Below the pieces are notes generated by a model, which did no database searches, was not told the DNA's origin, and saw only the letters and a program-made list of their open reading frames with translations. DNA of 5,714 bases from positions 1-5,714 of the forward strand of contig PXEJ01000232.1 of NCBI GenBank assembly GCA_003566215.1. Direction: 5' to 3'. Origin of the DNA: Cyanobacteria bacterium T3Sed10_376R1m. GTDB taxonomy: Bacteria; Cyanobacteriota; Cyanobacteriia; Cyanobacteriales; Cyanobacteriaceae. The number at the start of each line of letters is the position of its first letter. Position 1 is the first letter of the stretch. Below, piece after piece: positions 1-5,497 of the stretch. A program made the translations under genes and the position numbers.

Positions 1-13
1 ATAATTTTTCTAG

Positions 14-1273
14 TTATAAAGTCAAAGAATGGGTATCAAACTCAATTAACTTTGCCAAATCCTGTAAGAAAGAAGCGGCATCAGCACCGTAGATATTACG
101 ATGATCACAGGTTATGTTAACCGTCATTTGATTTTTAAGTCCAAATAAACCATCAGAAGTGGCTACAACGGATTTACGTACACCTCCAATGGCTAAAATA
201 GAGCCTTGTCCGGGGGGTAAAATAGCGTCAAAACTACTTACTCCGAACATTCCTAAATTAGAAAGGGTAAATGTTCCAGTGCTATACTCATCTGGTTGTA
301 GTTGTTTTGCCCTAGCACGATTTACTAAATCTTGCCAGTTACGAGCAAGGGAATAAATGTCGGTTTTATCTGCATTTTTCAATACAGGGGTAATTAAACC
401 ACCATCTGCCATGGCAACGGCAACGGCGACGTTAATATTTTCGTTGTATTTAATTCCTGCTTCGGTATAACTAGAGTTGACTAGAGGATGTTTCTGTAAA
501 GTGATGGCTACTGCTTTTGCTAGTAAAGCAGTCATGGTGACACCTTTGGGTTTAATTTTGCGGTATAGAGCATTAAGGGCATCGGTACTAATGTCATAGC
601 TAACATGAAAAGTCGGCACTTGTAAACTCGCCATCATGTTGCGTACCACTGCCTGTTGTAAGGAGTTAAGGGGTACGGTTTCACCTGCTAAATTATTAAC
701 AGGACTAGAAGTAACTGGGGTGGAGATACTCACTGGTGGTGTACTCACGGCTTGTGTTACTATCTGCTCTGGGGTTTTACCCGCCGCTTTTTCTATATCT
801 TCGGCAACAATACGCCCATTTAAACCACTACCAATCACTCCTTTTAGGTCAACTTTTAATTCTTTTGCCAATTTTTTGGCACGGGGAGAGACAATAATCC
901 TACCGCTAGGTTTGTTTACTGCGGTGGCAGTGGTGACGGTTTCTTTTATTTCTTCAGTTTTTGGAGCTGGAGTTTTTGGAGCTGGAGTTGTATCTTGATT
1001 TTTCGCTTTTTGTTTTGCTTCTTCAATTTCTGCTTCTGTTTCAGCGATAAATGCGATCGCAGCTCCCACTGGCGCTTCATCCCCAGCATCTACCAAAATA
1101 GTCGCTAAATAACCAGAATAAAAAGATTCAACATCCATATCCGCCTTGTCTGATTCCACAACAACGACGGTTTCTCCTTTCTCAATCTTATCTCCCGGTG
1201 CTTTCTCCCATGAAACGATTTTTCCCTCTGTCATCGTTGAACTAAGGGCAGGCATAAAAATATCGTGAATCAT
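14..1273 (-). CDS. pdhC: Dihydrolipoamide acetyltransferase, E2 of pyruvate dehydrogenase
   Basis: This 419-residue protein is the E2 core of the pyruvate dehydrogenase complex, which moves the acetyl group from E1 via lipoyl-lysine to CoA in the cytosol. A single lipoyl domain spans about residues 2-80, with lipoylated Lys43 in ESDKADMDVES. A Pro/Ala/Thr-rich linker (about 95-120) contains TPAPK twice. The peripheral-subunit (E3/E1) binding domain lies at about 125-163 (SPRAKKLAKEL, GSGLNGRIVAEDI). The acyltransferase domain spans about 196-419, with TFTLSNLGMFGV, ILPPGQGSILAIGG and catalytic His391 in CDHRNIYGAD. The usual DHRxxDG Asp is Tyr395; from memory, plastid E2 proteins share this, which favours pyruvate dehydrogenase over a 2-oxoglutarate or branched-chain E2. 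The length is normal for a one-lipoyl E2 and the gene is complete. The start lies directly before the lipoyl domain, has no clear Shine-Dalgarno sequence, and follows a TATAAT box. E1 and E3 genes are not adjacent, as is common in cyanobacteria. The symbol follows cyanobacterial usage; odhB is also used. Confidence 0.95.
   Translation of the reverse strand: MIHDIFMPALSSTMTEGKIVSWEKAPGDKIEKGETVVVVESDKADMDVESFYSGYLATILVDAGDEAPVGAAIAFIAETEAEIEEAKQKAKNQDTTPAPKTPAPKTEEIKETVTTATAVNKPSGRIIVSPRAKKLAKELKVDLKGVIGSGLNGRIVAEDIEKAAGKTPEQIVTQAVSTPPVSISTPVTSSPVNNLAGETVPLNSLQQAVVRNMMASLQVPTFHVSYDISTDALNALYRKIKPKGVTMTALLAKAVAITLQKHPLVNSSYTEAGIKYNENINVAVAVAMADGGLITPVLKNADKTDIYSLARNWQDLVNRARAKQLQPDEYSTGTFTLSNLGMFGVSSFDAILPPGQGSILAIGGVRKSVVATSDGLFGLKNQMTVNITCDHRNIYGADAASFLQDLAKLIEFDTHSLTL
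958..987. repeat. Perfect 15-bp tandem duplication in the E2 linker
   Basis: The 15-mer TTTTTGGAGCTGGAG occurs twice head to tail (958-972 and 973-987). On the minus strand it encodes the doubled TPAPK of the flexible linker after the lipoyl domain. Such linkers tolerate length change, so this is probably a small in-frame duplication with little functional effect. Confidence 0.8.
1053..1060. repeat. HIP1 octamer GCGATCGC
   Basis: This is a perfect copy of the highly iterated palindrome of many cyanobacterial genomes. It lies inside the lipoyl-domain end of the E2 gene and helps assign the window to cyanobacteria. Confidence 0.9.
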
Positions 1274-1448
1274 TTAGTTTACAATTTATCTTATTTATCA
1301 AATGACTTATTATAGCCGAATTTTAGCCCTTAAATATGATGATTTTCAAGATTAACTCAGAAGTGAATCCTTAATTGCCTACAATAACTAATTAATTATA
1401 GACAGGTCATAATAGTAACAACAAATAATTTTTTATTAATTAATTAAT
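1274..1448. other. Divergent intergenic region between E2 and the PatA-like regulator
   Basis: This 175-bp AT-rich spacer must carry the promoters of two genes reading outward. On the minus side there is a good TATAAT at 1309-1314. On the plus side CATAAT at 1408-1413 is a possible -10, but no matching -35 is visible. TTAATTAATTAAT-type sequence occurs around 1389-1399 and directly abuts the regulator's ATG (1435-1448). This leaves no room for a Shine-Dalgarno sequence. No gene is seen here. Confidence 0.5.
1309..1314 (-). promoter_or_regulatory. Candidate -10 box of the E2 gene
   Basis: On the minus strand this reads TATAAT, a perfect sigma-70 consensus -10. It lies 35 bp upstream of the E2 start and would give a leader of roughly 25-30 nt. 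No TTGACA-like -35 is found at 16-19 bp spacing, so the call rests on the -10 alone. Confidence 0.4.
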
Positions 1449-2588
1449 ATGTATGGTAATTTACAGGAAATAAGTTTTTCTTCTCTCCTAGAATTCATCG
1501 GTGATTTCAAAAAATCAGGAACTTTAATAATTGAGACAAAAAATAATCATCCTCCTTATCAAAAAATACAATCTTACTTTATTTTTTTTGATTTAGGTAA
1601 AATTATCTATGGGGGAAATGAGAACTCTTTTACCCTAGAAAGACTAAAAAATTATTTTTATCTAAATAATGATATTCTAGCTGAAAATATCATTAATAAA
1701 GAATCCTTAGAAAAAGATATAAAATTGATAGAATATAATTCAATATTAAATTTATATCAACAAAATATTATTACTTTACACCATGCCAGTAATCTAATTG
1801 AACAAATAATTAAAGAAGTTTTATTTAATTTAATTCCCTTAAAAAATGGTCATTTTGTCTGGCAAGAAGATTGTACACTACAGCCAACTATTGTTACTTT
1901 TGATGCTCACCTTTTACTATTTCAAGTAACTAAAAATATCAAAACTTGGTTTAAAAATATTGATTATCTAAAAAACCCTTTTCAATGTCCCATAGTAAAT
2001 AATTACAAAAAACTACTCAAATATTTAGATAATGATCTAAATCAAGAGTTAGTTAACTATTTTGATGGTCAAACTAACTTAATTAAATTATCTCGTTATT
2101 TTCATCAAGATTTATCTCTAATTACGGAAATAATTTGTCCATGGATAAAAATTGGAACAGTTAAAATAGTTGATCCTTTCAAGGTAACTAATCTTTTACC
2201 ATCTGTTGATTTACATTTCATAAATATTCTTTGTATTACTGATGATTTTTTGTGGGCTTCTCATCTCGATAGTTTAGTCAATAAGGGAACTAAATATAAT
2301 ATTATTATTAGTGATAAAATTTCTAAAAGTATAGAATATATTATTAAATTTGAACCTCATATTATTATCTTTTCACTACACAATTTAGAAATTTCTGATG
2401 CTGATTTTTGTCGTATAGTTGTTAATATAAAACCTCTTCAAAATATTACCTTTATTTCTGCTATTGATGAGCATAACTATGAAAGTTATATTAAGGCAAA
2501 GGCTTTTGGTGTCAGTGAATATTTATCAAAAAAAATAATCGCTAAAGATTTATTTAAAATTCTTAAAAAGTATAATCCTGTTAGATAA
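1449..2588 (+). CDS. PatA-family (PATAN/DUF4388) response regulator with a degenerate receiver domain
   Basis: This 379-residue cytosolic protein has the cyanobacterial PatA/PixG/PilG-type layout. Residues 1-140 form the PATAN (DUF4388) domain: GNLQEISFSSLLEFIG, KSGTLII, FIFFDLGKIIYGG, then a helical part ending NGHFVWQED. Residues 185-242 form the family's linker (LVNYFDGQTNLIKLSRY, PWIKIGTVKIVD). Residues 258-376 form a receiver fold: acidic pair Asp265-Asp266, beta-4 Ser337 and Lys361 in YLSKK. At the phospho-acceptor position the sequence is PHIIIFSL, so Ser309 replaces Asp, and the Pro after Lys361 is Lys. Relatives act in phototaxis, pilus motility and heterocyst patterning; this one probably signals by protein contact without phosphorylation. 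No CheA, CheW or MCP gene is adjacent. The coding sequence is markedly more AT-rich than E2. The ATG has no Shine-Dalgarno sequence but matches the family N-terminus. The architecture is secure; the pathway is unknown. Confidence 0.85.
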   Translation: MYGNLQEISFSSLLEFIGDFKKSGTLIIETKNNHPPYQKIQSYFIFFDLGKIIYGGNENSFTLERLKNYFYLNNDILAENIINKESLEKDIKLIEYNSILNLYQQNIITLHHASNLIEQIIKEVLFNLIPLKNGHFVWQEDCTLQPTIVTFDAHLLLFQVTKNIKTWFKNIDYLKNPFQCPIVNNYKKLLKYLDNDLNQELVNYFDGQTNLIKLSRYFHQDLSLITEIICPWIKIGTVKIVDPFKVTNLLPSVDLHFINILCITDDFLWASHLDSLVNKGTKYNIIISDKISKSIEYIIKFEPHIIIFSLHNLEISDADFCRIVVNIKPLQNITFISAIDEHNYESYIKAKAFGVSEYLSKKIIAKDLFKILKKYNPVR

Positions 2589-2623
2589 TATATAGTAATT
2601 ATTATGCTCATGAAATACAAAAT

Positions 2624-2659
2624 GATCCCCCTAAATCTCCCTTAATAAAGGGGACTTGG
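2624..2659. repeat. Cyanobacterial-type dispersed hairpin repeat
   Basis: The sequence begins GATCCCCCTAAATCTCCC and continues through a short stem-loop: TCCCTT (2638-2643), loop AATA, AAGGGG (2648-2653), with one T-G pair. From memory, closely similar CCCCCTAAATCCCCCTT...AAGGGGGACTT sequences recur in the intergenic DNA of many cyanobacteria; this was not checked by search. It lies 35 bp after the regulator's stop. There it could block readthrough, but no T-run follows it, so it is not a typical intrinsic terminator. Confidence 0.55.
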
Positions 2660-2996
2660 AAATAACAGATATACCTCATAACTATGATAAATGCTATAGA
2701 CTCATTCTACAACAGGTTGATGAAGTGTTCCCAAAATTTACTTTTGAGGTCAAAATGATTGAAAATAAGGATTAATTGTTCTTAAATTTGTGAGGGTTTG
2801 GGAAGATAATTAGACTTTGCTGAACAAGTGCTATGGTGGGAAAAATTAACAATTACTCGGTTTTATTATCTCTAATTTTGTACCTCTAACTATTTTTTTG
2901 TCAAAAAGCGTTACTTTTGTGTATTTTTTGATAATCATAATATGCCTAAACCTTTGATGTTTGTAGTTTTTGATTTATTCTGGAGGCAAAAATTAA

Positions 2997-3002
2997 TATA
3001 AT
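2997..3002 (+). promoter_or_regulatory. Weak candidate -10 box upstream of the MscS pair
   Basis: This is a perfect TATAAT in AAATTAATATAATCTG, 192 bp before the first MscS start. No -35 at proper spacing is recognisable, and such hexamers arise by chance in AT-rich DNA. If real, it would give a long leader containing both inverted repeats. Confidence 0.2.
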
Positions 3003-3032
3003 CTGTTGCCAAAATTTAAGAATTTCAGATTA

Positions 3033-3066
3033 ATTTCTCCTTGAGTTAGTAAGAGATTAGAGAAAT
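3033..3066. repeat. Inverted repeat ATTTCTC...GAGAAAT
   Basis: Seven-base perfect arms (3033-3039 and 3060-3066) enclose a 20-nt spacer. Only 4 bp separate it from the next inverted repeat. It could be a hairpin in the leader of the MscS transcript or a protein-binding site; chance is also possible in this AT-rich DNA. Confidence 0.35.
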
Positions 3067-3070
3067 GACA

Positions 3071-3097
3071 ATAGCAAAATTCAAATAAATTTGCTAT
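3071..3097. repeat. Inverted repeat ATAGCAAA...TTTGCTAT
   Basis: Eight-base perfect arms (3071-3078 and 3090-3097) flank an 11-nt loop. The stem can extend to 10 pairs if A3079 is bulged. It lies about 100 bp upstream of the first MscS start. No T-run follows, which argues against a terminator. An operator or RNA hairpin is possible. Confidence 0.4.
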
Positions 3098-3194
3098 ATC
3101 TGTTGAGAAAATATTTAACATTTTGCTCATTAATTATTAAAATGAACCTAATTGCTGGGCAAATAGCCTTTAAAACAGAACTCAAAATGATATT

Positions 3195-4295
3195 ATGGAT
3201 CTTTTTTTTAATTCAAGCCCATCAGTTCAAATAGGGATTACATTAACAGTTTTGTTAACTGTTGGATTAATCATTATCTATGTTCAAAAAACTTTTCAAT
3301 ATATAGCTGAGAATTTTATAGGGGAAAAATGGAAACTTTTTTATAAGGAGGTAATTAAAGCAGATTTCAACCTGCTTATTTTACTTTTATTATTAAGTTT
3401 AGGAGATTTGATTTTACTGCTGAATGATTTATCTAAATACTTCAATTTATTTGAAATATTTTTAAGTTTAGGTATTTCAATATTTACTATATTATTAACT
3501 ACAAAATGGTTTCAGATACTTTTCGATAAATATTTATTAACTGCGGCTTTAAAAAGCCAGAAAAAAATTAATAGTGAATTTTTATTAGTCGGAAAATTTA
3601 TAGCTAATAGTTTTATTATTTTATTAGTAATTTTTATTTTTTCCCAAGTACATAATGTTAATTTATTTGGTTTATTAGCTAGTGTAGGTATTGGCGGACT
3701 TGCGATCGCATTTGCCGCCCAAAAAACCCTTGAGCAATTATTAGGTGGTATTGTAATTTATTTAGATAAACCCTTTAGTATAGATGATTATATAGGATTA
3801 CCAAAAAGTGTATTTGGTGACGAAGTATTTGGAAAAGTAGAATCCATCGGATTAAGGTCAACTAAAATTAGAGTATCAGGTAAAGGTACATTAATGATAG
3901 TTCCCAATAGCTCATTAACCCAAGTTAGTATAGAAAATTTTACAGGAGCAAAAAAAATAATTTCTTTAGTATATTTAACGTTCTACAATACCTTAGAAGA
4001 AGACGAAATGGCATTAATTAGACAAATAATATTAGATAGTACCAAAGATATTTTTGGCATTGATCCTAAAAATACTAATGTCAAATTTCAAGTCGTAGAA
4101 AAACAACAAAATGAACAGATAACCCAAGCACAATTGAGCTTTTTTCTCCTTGGTTCAGAACAAGTCTCAATGGATTTACGTCGTCAACTATTAGATATTG
4201 CTAATCAAAATATAACTAAGCAGTTAACGGAATACGGAATTCAATTTATCATTGAAGATGAAACCATAAATGTTAACTCTCCTATTACAATTTAG
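3195..4295 (+). CDS. MscS-family mechanosensitive ion channel (first of tandem pair)
   Basis: This 366-residue inner-membrane protein belongs to the MscS family, whose heptamers open under membrane tension and release solutes on hypo-osmotic shock. Hydrophobic segments lie at about 12-30, 58-77, 85-104 and 132-151. They are followed by the pore-lining TM3 at 157-190 (SVGIGGLAIAFAAQKTLEQ). The beta domain follows (YLDKPFSIDDYI, GKVESIGLRSTKIR, LMIVPNSS), then an alpha/beta C-terminal domain. Aligned by eye to E. coli MscS, Leu169 matches gate Leu105, Phe173 matches Leu109, Gln176 matches Gln112, Lys177 replaces Gly113 and Gly185 matches Gly121. The C-terminus, TINVNSPITI, lacks the usual FPxPQ. 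A five-residue insertion (in PKSVFGDEVF) before the GKVES strand is absent from the downstream paralog. The ATG lacks a Shine-Dalgarno sequence but fits a short N-terminus before TM1. The next gene begins 22 bp after its stop, so both probably share one transcript. The family is certain; ion preference and threshold are unknown. Confidence 0.93.
   Translation: MDLFFNSSPSVQIGITLTVLLTVGLIIIYVQKTFQYIAENFIGEKWKLFYKEVIKADFNLLILLLLLSLGDLILLLNDLSKYFNLFEIFLSLGISIFTILLTTKWFQILFDKYLLTAALKSQKKINSEFLLVGKFIANSFIILLVIFIFSQVHNVNLFGLLASVGIGGLAIAFAAQKTLEQLLGGIVIYLDKPFSIDDYIGLPKSVFGDEVFGKVESIGLRSTKIRVSGKGTLMIVPNSSLTQVSIENFTGAKKIISLVYLTFYNTLEEDEMALIRQIILDSTKDIFGIDPKNTNVKFQVVEKQQNEQITQAQLSFFLLGSEQVSMDLRRQLLDIANQNITKQLTEYGIQFIIEDETINVNSPITI
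3702..3709. repeat. HIP1 octamer in the first MscS gene
   Basis: This perfect GCGATCGC encodes part of Ala-Ile-Ala in the pore helix. It sits in a 31-nt block (3700-3730) that is identical to 4865-4895 in the second MscS gene. Confidence 0.9.
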
Positions 4296-4317
4296 CCATA
4301 GAATTTTAATATTCAAT

Positions 4318-5436
4318 ATGAATAATATTAATACTTTTTTAGACTTTTTAAAAACTCACAATAGTTATAATTTATTTCTAAATTTTCTCTATGAATTTGG
4401 CTTCTTTATCTTATTTATAGTTCTATCTTTCTTTATTGGAAGATATACTCCTTTCATCGTGAAAATAATTATTTCTAAAGTCTCTCAACAACCCTTAACT
4501 GAATTTTATGAAAAAATAATTGACCCTCTAAAAAACATTTTTCGTACAGCAGGAACGCTTATTTTATGGTCATTATCCCTTAACTTTATTCGCAAATATG
4601 AAGGATTTTATAACTTTTTTCAGTTTATCGTTGACCTGAGCTTAATTATAATTATTGCTTGGTTAACTTCTCGTTTATTTCGTCAAGTTATCTTAGTCTA
4701 TGGTATCAATTTAATTCAAAAATTAGGCAAAGAAGTTGATGAATTACTATTAGTTGTAGAAACCATCGTCAATGTTATTATTGGTTTTATAGCCGTTCTC
4801 GCCTTCGCCAGAAGATTAGACATAAATTTAGTAGGACTACTTGCTAGTGTTGGTTTAGGGGGAGTTGCGATCGCATTTGCCGCCCAAAAAACCCTCGAAC
4901 AATTACTAGGTACAGGAGTAATTTACCTAGATCGACCCTTCATCGTGGGAGAATATATAAGATTAAATAGCGGATTATATGGACGAGTAGAATCCATTGG
5001 TTTAAGATCAACAAAAATAAGAATGCCGGGTAAAGGAACACTAATGATATTACCCAACTCCATGATGGCAAATATTGAAATAGAAAACATTACCAGAGGC
5101 AAAAAAGTCATGGTATTACTATATCTTGACTTTCCCCGAATCCTAGAAGACAGTGAAAAAGCCCTAGTAGAAGATGTAGTCAAAAAATGTACCAACGCCC
5201 TATTTGGTATAGATCCTGATAGTACAAAAGTAGCATTATATATTCCCGAAAATCAAGAAAATACAAGAGCAAGAGTAACATTCTTTATCTTGGGTTCTAA
5301 CGAAAGCTCAATAAAGCTAAGAAAAAGACTCCTAGAATTAGCCAACGAAAATATATCTCAACAGCTATTAACCTATGGAATTAACTTTACCATGCAAGAA
5401 CCAACTATCTACGTAGATTCTCCCGTTACCCTCTAA
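4318..5436 (+). CDS. MscS-family mechanosensitive ion channel (second of tandem pair)
   Basis: This 372-residue inner-membrane channel is a paralog of the gene just upstream. Hydrophobic segments lie at about 22-41, 78-91, 101-119 and 145-164, then the pore helix TM3 at 169-204 (SVGLGGVAIAFAAQKTLEQ). The beta domain has YLDRPFIVGEYI, GRVESIGLRSTKIR and LMILPNSMM. The last residues, TIYVDSPVTL, mirror the paralog's TINVNSPITI. Against E. coli MscS, Val183 sits at gate position 105, Phe187 at 109, Lys191 at Gly113 and Thr199 at Gly121. The N-terminal membrane half is hardly alignable with the paralog, whereas the pore and beta domain are very similar, so the two may sense or assemble differently. 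The chosen ATG leaves a 22-bp gap after the first gene. An in-frame ATG at 4270 would add 16 residues and overlap that gene by 26 bp; neither start has a clear Shine-Dalgarno sequence, so the start is uncertain. No terminator is visible downstream. Confidence 0.92.
   Translation: MNNINTFLDFLKTHNSYNLFLNFLYEFGFFILFIVLSFFIGRYTPFIVKIIISKVSQQPLTEFYEKIIDPLKNIFRTAGTLILWSLSLNFIRKYEGFYNFFQFIVDLSLIIIIAWLTSRLFRQVILVYGINLIQKLGKEVDELLLVVETIVNVIIGFIAVLAFARRLDINLVGLLASVGLGGVAIAFAAQKTLEQLLGTGVIYLDRPFIVGEYIRLNSGLYGRVESIGLRSTKIRMPGKGTLMILPNSMMANIEIENITRGKKVMVLLYLDFPRILEDSEKALVEDVVKKCTNALFGIDPDSTKVALYIPENQENTRARVTFFILGSNESSIKLRKRLLELANENISQQLLTYGINFTMQEPTIYVDSPVTL
4867..4874. repeat. HIP1 octamer in the second MscS gene
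   Basis: This perfect GCGATCGC falls at the codon position equivalent to 3702-3709 in the upstream paralog, again encoding Ala-Ile-Ala of the pore helix. It is part of the shared 31-nt identical block. Confidence 0.9.
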
Positions 5437-5497
5437 ATTTGACATCTTAGCCTATGTTACTTACTAAATCCTCAAATACTTTTCTGTTTAGTTCTGA

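Larger units (their letters stand above)
2589..3194. other. 606-bp gene-free region with a repeat, possible gene debris and inverted repeats
   Basis: No ORF here looks like an intact gene. From left to right it holds a GATCCCCCTAAAT-type hairpin repeat (2624-2659), an open stretch without an early start codon (2635-2775), short protein-like fragments in other frames (2784-2810 and 2810-2872), T/A-rich sequence, a TATAAT (2997-3002) and two inverted repeats (3033-3066 and 3071-3097). The last part is the likely leader or promoter region of the MscS pair. Confidence 0.6.

Noticed and set aside
159..356. Plus-strand ORF of 65 codons
   Set aside because: It lies fully inside the E2 gene on the other strand, and its translation has no recognisable motif; it is a shadow of the real frame.
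636..998. Plus-strand ORF of 120 codons
   Set aside because: It is antisense to the E2 linker and core region. The apparent Gly/Val-rich repeats only mirror the Pro/Ala linker on the other strand.
2684..2758. 24-codon ATG ORF in the intergenic region
   Set aside because: It is very short, has no ribosome binding site and no recognisable sequence, and is expected by chance.
2619..3190. CAAAATGAT occurring three times as a possible direct repeat
   Set aside because: Nine-base AT-rich matches at irregular spacing with no shared flanks are expected by chance here.
2589..3194. CRISPR array, tRNA or attachment site in the long intergenic gap
   Set aside because: No regularly spaced direct repeats, no cloverleaf with a T-loop sequence and no integrase gene were found.
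3202..3209. T8 run just after the start of the first MscS gene as a phase-variation switch
   Set aside because: Runs of this length also occur elsewhere in this AT-rich window, for example around 1580-1590 in the regulator. The frame is intact and nothing else points to slippage control.
4923..5195. Minus-strand ORF of 90 codons
   Set aside because: It is antisense to the conserved beta domain of the second MscS gene, which explains the sequence fully.
5437..5497. Bidirectional terminator between the converging genes
   Set aside because: No GC-rich stem followed by a T-run can be found in the 61-bp gap on either strand.
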